Source: Pectinatus haikarae (GTDB lineage: Bacteria; Bacillota; Negativicutes; Selenomonadales; Selenomonadaceae). From it: a DNA stretch of 64,000 nucleotides. The stretch lies in the NCBI RefSeq assembly GCF_030813505.1, contig NZ_JAUSUE010000014.1; one strand, 5' to 3'. The position numbers and the translations under genes were made by a program. The notes under the pieces are model-generated. The model saw only the letters and a list, made by a program, of their open reading frames with translations, made no database searches and had not been told where the DNA came from. This document shows, one piece after another, positions 1 through 8,914 of the stretch (the first letter of the stretch is position 1; every line of letters starts with the position of its first letter).

Positions 1-257
1 GTGCTACAGTGCTTGATGGCTCGGTCATAGGGGAGGGATCTATCGTAGGTGCGGGAGCGCTCGTCACCAAAAATACGATAGTGCCTCCTCATTCACTTGT
101 TCTCGGCGTACCGGCAAAAATCGTGAAAACACTTGATGAAAAGGCATTTGCCAGGATACATTCTCAGGCTGTAAAATATAAAACAGCGTGGACGGAAGGC
201 TATGGTATTTTACCGGATGCCGATGGTGAGAAATATAATGGAGAAAAGATAATATAA
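1..257 (+). CDS. Gamma carbonic anhydrase-like hexapeptide-repeat protein, C-terminal part
   Basis: The gene is cut by the window start. The open frame enters at base 3 and ends at 257, so about 84 residues remain. They show left-handed beta-helix hexapeptide repeats (LDGSVIGEGSIVGAGALV) followed by the VPAKIVKTL element and an alpha-helical tail, as in the YrdA/gamma-carbonic-anhydrase family. Such proteins form trimers with metal sites between subunits; the metal-binding histidines would lie upstream and cannot be checked. A GTG at base 9 is in frame but falls inside a repeat, so it is not the start. A strong terminator follows at once, so this is the last gene of its unit. A hexapeptide acyltransferase is a less likely alternative. 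Confidence 0.8.
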   Translation, partial: ATVLDGSVIGEGSIVGAGALVTKNTIVPPHSLVLGVPAKIVKTLDEKAFARIHSQAVKYKTAWTEGYGILPDADGEKYNGEKII

Positions 258-293
258 AAAATTACGCCGGTTTTTACCGGCGTAATTTTTTAT
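258..293 (+). terminator. Rho-independent terminator after the hexapeptide protein
   Basis: A perfect 10-bp stem (ATTACGCCGG at 261-270 with CCGGCGTAAT at 277-286) and a short T-rich loop are followed by a run of T. Confidence 0.9.
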
Positions 294-414
294 ATATGAA
301 CCGCAGACAAATAATGCGATTATTTTTATCTATGGTATAATTTCCTATAGTGCTTTATTTATTATCCGGTAGCATTTTTTACAATTGTATTTTTTAGGGA
401 GACTATGACTAAGT

Positions 415-1515
415 ATGAAAAAACGTTCAGCTTTTTTTATTTTTATTTGTCTTGTCGGAATGGGCATCGGTATCGGACAGTGGTTCATATATAATGAAAT
501 GCTGCCGAATATTTTTGATACATGGACGATTATATTTTTTGTATTATTGCCTGTCATTTTTACTTTACCAAATATAATAAAGAATCAACTTCCCTTTGCT
601 TTAGCTAAGCTGCTTTCTGTTGTTGGCGGGTATTGGCTTATCTTTTTTTATTATTCCATATATTTGATGCTGATTTACTTTCTTTTATACGTAATAGTGT
701 ACATTTTTGGCCTGAATGAATACTGGCAGGTGATTTCGGCAAAAATTATAATGGCGGGATTGCTGCTCATTATATGCCTTATTATAAAAGGAACGTGGAA
801 TGTGTTTCATCCTGTCTGCCGAAGGGTCGTTGTAAAAACTGATAAACCGCTCAAACGCGATTATTCAATCGTCTTTGTCAGTGACATCCATTTGGGGACA
901 ATAATCGGCAAATCTTTTTCGCAAAAACTGGCAGCGCAGATAAATGCCCAAGTTTCCGATATGGTCCTTTTTGGCGGAGATATCATCGACGGAAATCTTG
1001 AGTTTGTCATAAGGGATAATAGCAGCAGTCCTTTTAAAAAAATTACGGCAACTCTTGGCAAATATGCTGTGTATGGCAATCATGATTATTTGGGGGGCAG
1101 TCTGGTGAAGGAACAATCATTGTTAAAGTCCGCTGATATAAGATTTCTAAAAAATGAATCAGTTGTTTTGGATGATTGTCTCAAAATTACCGGTCTTGAT
1201 GATTATATATACCATCCCACGCCCATACCGCCTGTACAGGAGGATAATCTCTTTCAAATATTAATGGAACATGAACCGTATCAAATTGAAGCTGCTTCTG
1301 CGGCCAAATATGATTTGTATCTGGCAGGACATACACATGCGGGGCAGTTTTATCCGGACAGATTAGTAACCAGAAGAATATATGCCTTAGACTATGGTAC
1401 AAAATTATTTGATAAAATGACTGCTGTTGTCTCTAATGGCTATGGTTTTTGGGGCACGCCGGTGAGACTTGGGCCGCCTCCTGAAATAGTTTTAATAAAA
1501 ATAGAGAAGATATAG
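415..1515 (+). CDS. Membrane-anchored calcineurin-like metallophosphoesterase
   Basis: A 366-residue protein. The first ~135 residues contain about four hydrophobic segments. The rest is a metallophosphoesterase domain with the expected metal-binding blocks: DIHLG (~157), GGDIID (~187), GNHD (~221) and GHTHAG (~305). This matches the YkuE/YaeI-type family, whose members hydrolyse phosphoesters with a two-metal centre; YkuE-like proteins have been linked to envelope lipid or phosphate chemistry. The substrate here is unknown. The active domain could face either side of the membrane. The gene is alone on its strand, ~100 bp before brnQ. A TATAAT hexamer at 336-341 could be its -10 box, but no good -35 is visible. 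Confidence 0.88.
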   Translation: MKKRSAFFIFICLVGMGIGIGQWFIYNEMLPNIFDTWTIIFFVLLPVIFTLPNIIKNQLPFALAKLLSVVGGYWLIFFYYSIYLMLIYFLLYVIVYIFGLNEYWQVISAKIIMAGLLLIICLIIKGTWNVFHPVCRRVVVKTDKPLKRDYSIVFVSDIHLGTIIGKSFSQKLAAQINAQVSDMVLFGGDIIDGNLEFVIRDNSSSPFKKITATLGKYAVYGNHDYLGGSLVKEQSLLKSADIRFLKNESVVLDDCLKITGLDDYIYHPTPIPPVQEDNLFQILMEHEPYQIEAASAAKYDLYLAGHTHAGQFYPDRLVTRRIYALDYGTKLFDKMTAVVSNGYGFWGTPVRLGPPPEIVLIKIEKI

Positions 1516-1623
1516 GATCGACAAATACAGAATGGAGAATCTGATGACTTTGCTCTAAGGTTTACAATATGATAAGATGTATCCTGTACGAAGAAACATT
1601 TTATCAGAGAGGTGTTCAATTTA

Positions 1624-2976
1624 ATGATCCGCAGCAAACTTTCACTGTCTTCATACCTATTTGTTGGTTCAATGTTGTTTGGTTTATTTTTTGGCGCAGG
1701 AAATTTGATTTTTCCTGTACATATGGGACAGGAAGCCGGTACCAATATTCTGCCGACTATTATCGGTTTTTTACTGACTGGTGTGGGGCTTCCTTTTCTG
1801 GGGCTACTGGCACTTGGTGTATCAGGCAGTGCTAACCTATACGAATTGGCGGGACGCATTCATCCTTTTTATGCTCTTTTGCTCACGGTAGCGCTCAACT
1901 TGACTATCGGACCTGTCTTTGCTTTACCCAGAACTGGTTCAGTGTCATACGAGATCGGCTTGGCACCTTATATAGCAGCGAATCATCAGGCAATCGCACT
2001 GTTTATTTTTACGCTACTGTTTTTCTCGGCAGCGCTGATCTTGTCATTGCGGCCCAGCAAAATATTGTTGTGGGTAGGGAAAATACTCAATCCTTTGTTT
2101 TTGATATTTCTGGCAATACTTATTATCATTGCTTTTTGTAATCCTATGGGCAACGGTGCTATCCCACCTGCTCAGGCTGGCTTTGCTTCTGCACCATTTT
2201 TTCGTGGTTTTACCGAAGGCTATAATACCATGGATGCACTGGCATCATTAGTATTTGGGGTTATCGTCATAGATACTCTGCATGGGCTTGGGCTCTCCCA
2301 GCCAAAAGAAATAGCCGTCGGTGCGTTGAAGGCGGGAATAATCACATTGATACTTATGAGTATCCTTTACAGCTGTCTTTCCTATATAGGTGTTTTCAGC
2401 GCCAACCAATTTCCCGTATCAGATAATGGCGGTATCGCACTGGCACAGATAGCCGATTATTATTTGGGAACAGCAGGGGACATATTGCTTGCTGTAATAG
2501 TTACTCTGGCTTGTTTAAAAACAGCTATCGGACTCATAACTGCCTGTTCTGACATATTTTGCACTATGTTCCCCGATTCGGTCTCCTATAGAAAATACGT
2601 GTTTATATTTACAATAATATCTTTTATTATCAGCAATATTGGTCTTACTGAAATAATTAATCTAGCCGTTCCTGTTTTAATGTTTTTATATCCTTTATGT
2701 ATAACCTTAATATTGCTGTCACTTTTGTCTCCGCTTTTTGGACACAGGCAGTCCGTATATGTGTGTACAACAATATTTACTGTTTTTGCAGCATTTGGTG
2801 ATGTCTTGAATAGTGCACCGGCAGTGGTGAAAAATATTGATGTAATCCAGTCTGTAATACACTTCTATTATTCTTTTCTACCATTCTTTGATATCGGTAT
2901 GGGCTGGGCTGTTCCGGCAGCTGCCGGCTTTGTCCTTGGCTGCCTGTCCGTAATTTATAGTTTTATCAGGAAGTGA
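1624..2976 (+). CDS. brnQ: Branched-chain amino acid:cation symporter (BrnQ/LIVCS family)
   Basis: A polytopic membrane protein of ~450 residues with about 12 hydrophobic segments. The N-terminal block LFGLFFGAGNLIFPV is the hallmark of the LIVCS family, which imports leucine, isoleucine and valine with Na+ or H+. An in-frame GTG at 1612 is possible, but AGAGAGGTG (1606-1614) sits at Shine-Dalgarno distance from the ATG at 1624, which gives the usual start (MIRSKLSLSSYL). No T-box or CodY-like site is evident upstream. An inverted repeat that may end transcription follows at 3030-3064. Confidence 0.92.
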   Translation: MIRSKLSLSSYLFVGSMLFGLFFGAGNLIFPVHMGQEAGTNILPTIIGFLLTGVGLPFLGLLALGVSGSANLYELAGRIHPFYALLLTVALNLTIGPVFALPRTGSVSYEIGLAPYIAANHQAIALFIFTLLFFSAALILSLRPSKILLWVGKILNPLFLIFLAILIIIAFCNPMGNGAIPPAQAGFASAPFFRGFTEGYNTMDALASLVFGVIVIDTLHGLGLSQPKEIAVGALKAGIITLILMSILYSCLSYIGVFSANQFPVSDNGGIALAQIADYYLGTAGDILLAVIVTLACLKTAIGLITACSDIFCTMFPDSVSYRKYVFIFTIISFIISNIGLTEIINLAVPVLMFLYPLCITLILLSLLSPLFGHRQSVYVCTTIFTVFAAFGDVLNSAPAVVKNIDVIQSVIHFYYSFLPFFDIGMGWAVPAAAGFVLGCLSVIYSFIRK

Positions 2977-3029
2977 AGAGACATTTTCTAGTTTTGTATT
3001 TCAACAAGCTGCAGTCTCCGCAAATACAC

Positions 3030-3064
3030 AACACCCTCATATAGTTTCTGTATATGAGGGTGTT
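3030..3064. terminator. Bidirectional terminator-like hairpin between convergent genes
   Basis: A perfect 14-bp stem (3030-3043 with 3051-3064) and a 7-base loop lie between brnQ and the convergent HD-GYP gene. The T-tract is weak on the plus side (TGTG follows), so efficiency is uncertain. Confidence 0.65.
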
Positions 3065-3111
3065 TGTGTATTTATTGCAGCCTTTTAAATTCGTTTTACG
3101 GACCGGATGCA

Positions 3112-4254
3112 TTATTTTGTTGTTTCATCGTTATCAATAAGGCTGGCAGGATCTATCTGCATCAATTTGATCAGATTCAACGCTTCATAATCATCATAGA
3201 CATATTCAATAACGCAGCTGTCATTTTGCGACATATCAACTAAAATAGGATCTTTGAGCACATTACCGCGTGTATTGGTGAAAAGATATATAACAGGCGT
3301 CAGCACTTTACCAAAAGAAGATTCCTTCACTATAGCGGAACCTAAATTAGTTTTTAAAATTGTGCCGTTGGGATAAAGCGCTATATGATCAAAAAATTTT
3401 CGCAGTATATTTGTGTCGAACTGACCAGGAGAATGAGATGCCATAATATTATATGCAATATGTGACTTATAAGCCTTTTTATACGAACGTACGCTCGTAA
3501 GGGCGTCATAAACATCTGCTATAGCGACTATTTTTGCGAATAAGTGGATCTGATTGCCGTGCAGCTTGTAAGGATAACCTGTACCATTGACTTTTTCGTG
3601 ATGCTGACCGGCAATATTAATTATGTTGGTATTAAAACAGGAAGCATCACGTAATTTTTGCACGGAGAATATAGGATGCTTTTTTATAAACTCGAATTCA
3701 TCCTGCGTGAGAGCAGTTTGTTTATTAAGAATTTCTACCGGAATGGCTATTTTGCCTATATCATGCAGGATAGCGCCAAGGGTCAGATCTTCCATATCCC
3801 TATGAGGCAAAGCAAGTAATGAACCGATCAAAGCCGACAATATTGCTACATTGACAGAATGCACTAATGTATAGCCGTCATGTGAGCGGATGTCGTTTAA
3901 TTGGACAAGAGTGCGCTTATTGGCAGAAACTTCTCTTATTATTGATAAGATGGAGCGCTGAAGTTTATCGACCAGAAGAACACCCTTTTTTTCTAATTGC
4001 TCCATAGTATTGGAAAGATTTTTTATAGCGGCAGCACGCGTTGCCTCGCATACAATATCCTGTGAAATAGTGAAATTTGAATAAGTGTTTGTTGACACCA
4101 CAGCAATCTCTTTGATACCGGCCTGTTTCAGCTTGAATATATAAAATTCACTGAGTTTTGTGCCGCGGCGCAATAGAAAAAGACCATTATCATCGAAGAC
4201 ACTTTGACAAATTGTCATCCCTGGGCGCAATCTTTCCACAGGTAATATAATCAT
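3112..4254 (-). CDS. HD-GYP domain protein (probable cyclic-di-GMP phosphodiesterase)
   Basis: A 380-residue protein. The N-terminal ~110 residues resemble the DUF3391-like region that often precedes HD-GYP domains. The catalytic domain carries the HD pair at 164-165 (ILHDIGKIAIP), HHE at 218-220 and the GTGYP signature at 224-228, so the metal ligands are intact. HD-GYP enzymes hydrolyse cyclic di-GMP to pGpG or GMP. No signal-receiver domain or membrane segment is present, so it is soluble. An AAGGTGA ribosome site lies upstream of the ATG. It is transcribed alone, just downstream of the FloA cluster on the same strand. Confidence 0.88.
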   Translation of the reverse strand: MIILPVERLRPGMTICQSVFDDNGLFLLRRGTKLSEFYIFKLKQAGIKEIAVVSTNTYSNFTISQDIVCEATRAAAIKNLSNTMEQLEKKGVLLVDKLQRSILSIIREVSANKRTLVQLNDIRSHDGYTLVHSVNVAILSALIGSLLALPHRDMEDLTLGAILHDIGKIAIPVEILNKQTALTQDEFEFIKKHPIFSVQKLRDASCFNTNIINIAGQHHEKVNGTGYPYKLHGNQIHLFAKIVAIADVYDALTSVRSYKKAYKSHIAYNIMASHSPGQFDTNILRKFFDHIALYPNGTILKTNLGSAIVKESSFGKVLTPVIYLFTNTRGNVLKDPILVDMSQNDSCVIEYVYDDYEALNLIKLMQIDPASLIDNDETTK

Positions 4255-4371
4255 AACATATCGTCACCTTGCAATTTAGTTAGTATAAAAAATGTTTCAT
4301 CCGTGAATTGCACTCACAAGAAATGGCCCGATAAGCTGCGCTCTGATGTTAGTACAGAAAATATCCGTATG

Positions 4372-4845
4372 TTATTTTAAAGGAAATCTTTTTATGCCGT
4401 ATTGTCTGAGATATTTTACAGATTTGGGCGGATTTAGCACTTCAGCATAAGTAATGGCACGCAATATTGTTTTGCTGTCTATATCCATCTGCGCTGACGT
4501 TATTGAAGTGCTGTTATCCTGCATGGGGGGCAGTACTTGTCGAAGTGGTATACTAGTAGAATTTCTCTGAAGCATGGTCGAAGAAAACAGAGGGGGAACC
4601 TCAATTTCTTTGGCTGCTGCAGGTGCTGGGGAAGAATTCTGCCGTTCAGCAGGAGCAGGGGGCGCTGCAGTGTGAGGGTGCTTCATCATATGGTCAAGTG
4701 TAATTTTACCGGCAGAAGAATTCTTTTCTGATTGGGGATTCTTGATAGGAGGCAAGCGACGCTTCGAAGAAGTAGTTTTTTTCTTTTTGCCCATGCTGGA
4801 GACTACCCAAAAAACGATCGCAGCAATTATAATAAGTGTATTCAT
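4372..4845 (-). CDS. Small single-pass membrane protein of unknown function, downstream of floA
   Basis: A 157-residue protein that I do not recognise. Residues 2-18 form one hydrophobic anchor, followed by a basic KKKK stretch. A low-complexity linker rich in Pro, Ala and Ser spans about residues 35-110. A compact C-terminal end (about 120-157) contains SKTILRAITYAEVLNPPKSV. The charge pattern suggests an anchored protein with its body in the cytoplasm. Its start lies 1 base after the floA stop, so the two are almost certainly cotranscribed and translationally coupled. A role with FloA/NfeD membrane domains is an inference from position only. Confidence 0.75.
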   Translation of the reverse strand: MNTLIIIAAIVFWVVSSMGKKKKTTSSKRRLPPIKNPQSEKNSSAGKITLDHMMKHPHTAAPPAPAERQNSSPAPAAAKEIEVPPLFSSTMLQRNSTSIPLRQVLPPMQDNSTSITSAQMDIDSKTILRAITYAEVLNPPKSVKYLRQYGIKRFPLK

Positions 4846-4846
4846 T

Positions 4847-5842
4847 TTATTTCACCGGCTGGGATATTTGGGCTTCATCATCTCCGGTTTTACCGATAGT
4901 CTCACGCATTTTTGTATCAGCATTGATATTATTCATGTTGTAATAATCCATAACACCCATTTTCCCTTCACGCAAAGCCGAAGCCAGTGCATGCGGAACT
5001 TCAGATTCCGATTCTACCACACGTGCCTGCATTTCCTGAGTATAGGCTTTCATTTCCTGTTCTTTTGCCACAGCCATTGCACGCCGTTCCTCAGCTTTGG
5101 CCTGTGCTATGCGTTTATCGGCTTCCGCCTGATCCGTCTGTAATTGTGCGCCGATATTTCTGCCGACATCGACATCTGCGATGTCGATAGATAATATTTC
5201 AAATGCGGTACCGGCATCAAGTCCTTTACCCAGAACTGTTTTAGAAATATCATCGGGATTTGCAAGAACATCAGCATGAGTTTCAGAAGAACCGACAGTA
5301 GTAACAATACCTTCACCGACACGGGCAATTATAGTGGGTTCTCCCGCACCGCCCACGAGGCGGTCAATATTGGCACGAACAGTTACACGAGCTTTGATTT
5401 TTAATTCTATGCCATTTCGCGCTACAGCAGAAACTATAGGAGTTTCTATAACTTTTGGATTAACACTCATTTGCACGGCTTCCAAGACATCACGGCCGGC
5501 AAGGTCTATGGCGGCAGAACGTTCAAAAGGAAGAGGAATTTGTGCACGGTGGGCGGCAATCAACGCATCAATCACTTTATCAACATTACCGCCCGCAAGA
5601 TAATGTGCTTCCAATTGATTCGAATTAACTGTAAGTCCTGCTTTGTTGGCTTTTATTAGAGGAAGAATAATTCTTTGCGGTATTACGCGGCGCATTCTCA
5701 TGCCTACCAGCGTGAATATTCCCACAGGAACATTGGCGGCAAGAGCTGAAATCCACAAGCCGAGCGGTACAAAGTAAAGAAACATCATAATGATTATGAC
5801 CGCGAGAACGAGGATAAAGCCTGAAATTAACACTGGTTCCAT
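4847..5842 (-). CDS. floA: Flotillin-like protein FloA
   Basis: 331 residues, the usual FloA length. An N-terminal membrane hairpin (about residues 5-45) is followed by an SPFH-like region and then a C-terminal coiled-coil rich in Ala, Glu and Gln (QAEADKRIAQAKAEERRA, about 235-300). Flotillins scaffold ordered membrane microdomains and affect secretion, signalling and cell-wall enzymes. The gene follows nfeD by 27 bases and precedes the small membrane protein by 1 base, which matches the nfeD-floA pairing of Bacillus (yqeZ-yqfA). The start is preceded by a GGAGG site. Confidence 0.94.
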   Translation of the reverse strand: MEPVLISGFILVLAVIIIMMFLYFVPLGLWISALAANVPVGIFTLVGMRMRRVIPQRIILPLIKANKAGLTVNSNQLEAHYLAGGNVDKVIDALIAAHRAQIPLPFERSAAIDLAGRDVLEAVQMSVNPKVIETPIVSAVARNGIELKIKARVTVRANIDRLVGGAGEPTIIARVGEGIVTTVGSSETHADVLANPDDISKTVLGKGLDAGTAFEILSIDIADVDVGRNIGAQLQTDQAEADKRIAQAKAEERRAMAVAKEQEMKAYTQEMQARVVESESEVPHALASALREGKMGVMDYYNMNNINADTKMRETIGKTGDDEAQISQPVK

Positions 5843-5869
5843 TTTTATAACCTCCGAGATAAGTGGATT

Positions 5870-6502
5870 TTAAACTTGCCTGACAATTATACGATTGCCC
5901 TCTGTCTTTATTATGCGGACCCTTTCTCCTCTGCTTATATACGACCCTTCCGATACTGCATCAATTGGTGAACCATCAATCAGAATGGTCCCGGCAGGAC
6001 GAAGCTCGGTCAAAACGACACCTTCTTTGTTCAGAAGAAAAGATCTGTCTGTACTTGATATATAGCCTTTAGCTGAACTGGAAGAATCCTTTAGAATCAT
6101 TTTTTGCCAAAAAATGCTTGAAGGCAGTTTTTTCACAATAAGGATAAACAAAAAAACGGCAATGATCAGCGAACCTGCCAGCATATAAACGGCACCGATA
6201 TCTCCGCCCAATCCTAAAATTATGCTGTAGAGCATCATCACTATACCAAGTGCTGCGAATATTCCGGTAGCAGGAGTGAACACTTCTATTATTATAAACA
6301 ATATGCCGCCGAGAAAAAGGGCAATATGATATATATTCACAAGTCCACTTATATAACCGCTTCCCCAGAATACAGCAGCCGCCGTTATACCAAGCAATGC
6401 GCCAAATCCCGTTCCGCCTGTTTTTATTTCTATCAGCACGGACAAAATTATTATTGTGATCAAAAGTATTCTTAAGGCGGGTAAATCTACTATAATATCC
6501 AT
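5870..6502 (-). CDS. Short NfeD family protein (no protease domain)
   Basis: 210 residues. About four to five transmembrane segments occupy residues 8-130, and a C-terminal OB-fold NfeD domain (about 150-210) contains GVVLTELRPAGTILIDG and ends in RIIVRQV. The N-terminal ClpP-like serine protease of long NfeD proteins is absent, so this is the short form. NfeD proteins work with flotillins in membrane microdomains, and here the gene sits directly upstream of floA. The start has an AGGGAGG site, with a small hairpin (6519-6537) in the leader just upstream. Confidence 0.88.
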   Translation of the reverse strand: MDIIVDLPALRILLITIIILSVLIEIKTGGTGFGALLGITAAAVFWGSGYISGLVNIYHIALFLGGILFIIIEVFTPATGIFAALGIVMMLYSIILGLGGDIGAVYMLAGSLIIAVFLFILIVKKLPSSIFWQKMILKDSSSSAKGYISSTDRSFLLNKEGVVLTELRPAGTILIDGSPIDAVSEGSYISRGERVRIIKTEGNRIIVRQV

Positions 6503-6518
6503 TTTAACCTCCCTTAGG

Positions 6519-6537
6519 AACTGATGACGGATCAGTT
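6519..6537 (-). other. Small hairpin in the nfeD-floA leader
   Basis: A 7-bp perfect inverted repeat (AACTGAT/ATCAGTT) with a 5-base centre lies just upstream of the nfeD ribosome site at about 6507-6513. It may affect mRNA stability or access to the site. There is no direct evidence of function. Confidence 0.4.
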
Positions 6538-6758
6538 TTTTATCAAAAGCATCGGAAGCAGTTATCTACACAGGAAAAGATAATAAAAGACTTATATTTA
6601 TAATTATTATTAATTCAATATAAAATAAAGAAATTCCTTTTAATTATTTCGATATTTTTAAGTAACATAGAAAACAAATAGAAAAGATAAATGGAAGCTT
6701 TTGAAATGAAAGATAAATATTAAATGCAGTCCGCTTAAATATTGGTATAATGTCATAG

Positions 6759-8084
6759 TTAATTTTCCGTAACATGGGCTGTAAGAAATATAATTATTTC
6801 ACTGTCAGTTTTATTTTTTTTTATACTGCGGAAAAAATTCCCCAGAATAGGAAGATCACCAAGAAAAGGAATTTTGCTCATGCTTTTTGATTCTTCACTG
6901 CCGATAAGTCCGCCTATAACCATTGTTTCTCCATCTTTGAGACGAACGACAGTATCTGCTGATCTTGTTTGAAATCTGTAGGCTTTCAGATCCTCTACGT
7001 ATAGAGGACTGCTTACCTCTGTGTGGACATCAGCCGTTATATCACCATTATCGTTTATTAAAGGCGTATATTGAAGAATTATGCCGGTATCATGATATTC
7101 ATAAGCCGTTGTTGTCGTGGAGTCAGTGACACTTGTCTTGGGAACGGGAACACTGCCGCCTATACGAATGATGGCTTTGTGATTATTAAGTGTCATAATA
7201 TTGGGTTTGGCTAAAACATTGGCTTTGCCGTTTGTTATAAGGGCATTTAATGTTGCTCCGTAATAGAATTCGAATGGTATTCCCTCGGGCCCCTTACCAA
7301 ATTGGATTATACCTGGAATATTATCAAAACCGGCTGCTTTTCGGTTTATTTTAGTAACTGGTATGTTTTCGCTGACAGCTGCGTAGCTGCCGTCGTCATT
7401 TTTTACAGTGCTTTTTATCGTTTCGTAGGATTTTTCATAATCAGGGTACTGGGGCAGCTGTGACCAATTCCACTCAATGCCCAACTTTTCAGAAGCGTCT
7501 TTCTGAATGGCTATAACTTTTGCCTCCAGCATCACTTGTTTGCTGGGAATATCAAAATTTTGGATAAAATTTGATATTTTTTCTGCTTCATTGCTGGTGC
7601 CGTAAAAAAGCAGTGTATTATTTTCTTGATCGGTAAGAATATTCTTTTCTCCCTGATCTGTTTCGGCAGCGTTCTCTTTTTTGTTATTTGCAGATGGCGG
7701 CTGTGTGTTGAAAGAAAGACGTATGGCGTTGGCCAACGTATTAAGATCGCAGTACTGCACTTTGAAAATATGCAATTGCCCGTAATTACTGCGTATATTT
7801 TTAGGACTGCCGATGAAAAGAATATTTTTGTCTTCTGCAAAAGCTAATCCTTTTATTTTACCAATCATTTTTATTGCGTCTATAGGCAGTACATCATCAA
7901 TATTGACTGAAACGGAACCTGATACATTATCATCCATAATAAGGTTTATATTATCTGATGAGGCAAGAACAGTTAAAATATAGCGTACATCCGCATCGGC
8001 TAAGTGCAATGATATGGCTGATGCGCGGGAGGGAAAATTGCATATGATGAATACAATAATAAATATAAATAGTCTGTGGATCAT
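6759..8084 (-). CDS. Secretin (type II secretion GspD / type IV pilus PilQ family)
   Basis: About 441 residues. A signal peptide ends near SRASA. It is followed by an STN/N0-like domain (LHLADADVRYILTVLA), an N1-type repeat, and the secretin barrel domain with VPVPKTSVTDS in the middle and the family signature near ETMVIGGLIGSEES and KIPFLGDLPILGNFF. Secretins form outer-membrane channels, so this supports a two-membrane envelope. It is short for the family, with few N repeats. An ATG at 8099 is in frame, but the ATG at 8084 has a GGGTGAAG site and the better signal peptide. It lies 7 bases after the preceding gene's stop (22 bases using the 8084 start), as a pair. Confidence 0.88.
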   Translation of the reverse strand: MIHRLFIFIIVFIICNFPSRASAISLHLADADVRYILTVLASSDNINLIMDDNVSGSVSVNIDDVLPIDAIKMIGKIKGLAFAEDKNILFIGSPKNIRSNYGQLHIFKVQYCDLNTLANAIRLSFNTQPPSANNKKENAAETDQGEKNILTDQENNTLLFYGTSNEAEKISNFIQNFDIPSKQVMLEAKVIAIQKDASEKLGIEWNWSQLPQYPDYEKSYETIKSTVKNDDGSYAAVSENIPVTKINRKAAGFDNIPGIIQFGKGPEGIPFEFYYGATLNALITNGKANVLAKPNIMTLNNHKAIIRIGGSVPVPKTSVTDSTTTTAYEYHDTGIILQYTPLINDNGDITADVHTEVSSPLYVEDLKAYRFQTRSADTVVRLKDGETMVIGGLIGSEESKSMSKIPFLGDLPILGNFFRSIKKNKTDSEIIIFLTAHVTEN

Positions 8085-8106
8085 AATCTTCACCCGCATA
8101 ATTATA

Positions 8107-8640
8107 TTAAAACCCTTTTAAGCGACAAATAAATATTTCACCGTTGATATTTTTTATATGTATGCTGTTTCTGTCAATAGATACTACTTCATAGTTTGAA
8201 AAATGGCTGCCTGCGGTCACTGTAGAGTATTTATTATCCAGGATAATGATTGCTGAATATTTATCTTGATCAAGAAAAGTACCTGCCAGTAATGGCAGCG
8301 GAGGAGGGGAGGCGACAGCAGGCGAAGAAGAAATTGTAATTTCTTCTTTAGGGACAATAGCTGAGTCAAGCTCCTTTGAAGCTTTGGAAATGGTGTGCTT
8401 TTCAGAGTGGACGGCAGAAAAAGGATCACGAAGCGGCTCTGTGCGATGAAGAGGATAATTATAAAGTGGAAGCTTTTCAGCGGCATTTGCGTCATAGCTT
8501 GATTGAAATGGCTGTGTTGGTAATTCCCGCGTGTCCATTTCAAGGAAAAGATAGACAGCAAAAATTGCTGCCGGAAATGAAAAAAGTATTATTTTTCGTT
8601 TTTTATACAGAGGCAGATGAGTCTTAAAGAGCATTTTCAT
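8107..8640 (-). CDS. PilP/GspC-like inner-membrane partner of the secretin
   Basis: 177 residues. One N-terminal anchor (about 17-33) is followed by a disordered Pro/Ser-rich linker. A C-terminal beta-rich domain of ~65 residues begins at LAGTFLDQDKYSAIIILDN and ends in NGEIFICRLKGF. This layout is that of GspC HR domains and PilP, which link an inner-membrane platform to the secretin. It directly precedes the secretin gene and is probably cotranscribed with it. Sequence similarity to named families is modest, so the assignment rests on architecture and context. Confidence 0.65.
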   Translation of the reverse strand: MKMLFKTHLPLYKKRKIILFSFPAAIFAVYLFLEMDTRELPTQPFQSSYDANAAEKLPLYNYPLHRTEPLRDPFSAVHSEKHTISKASKELDSAIVPKEEITISSSPAVASPPPLPLLAGTFLDQDKYSAIIILDNKYSTVTAGSHFSNYEVVSIDRNSIHIKNINGEIFICRLKGF

Positions 8641-8849
8641 AATAACTTCCTCTAAAAAATGAATATAAACATTTTCAGTATATGATCTTTTTATTTAACT
8701 GTCAAACTTTTGTGATTTTTCTCACATATAAAAGAATAATTGCAAAAATATCGATAATCATAAAAAAATTTGTAAAGTAAGCTTTGCTATTTATAAAATT
8801 ACGATCTTGTTATTAAAAAATATTTAAAAATATTATTTTTTAAAGGTTT

Positions 8850-8878
8850 TTGATTATTGTCAGAGAATATAGTATATA
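8850..8878 (+). promoter_or_regulatory. Putative sigma-A promoter of hpf
   Basis: TTGATT (8850-8855), a 17-base spacer and TATATA (8873-8878) lie ~37 bp before the hpf start, in an A+T-rich divergent region. Confidence 0.5.
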
Positions 8879-8914
8879 AAGATCCACGAATCATAAGAAA
8901 GGTGTTGAAGCTAT

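Noticed and set aside
1440..1859. Minus-strand open frame of 139 codons spanning the metallophosphoesterase end and brnQ start
   Set aside because: It overlaps two recognisable genes on the other strand and shows no domain features.
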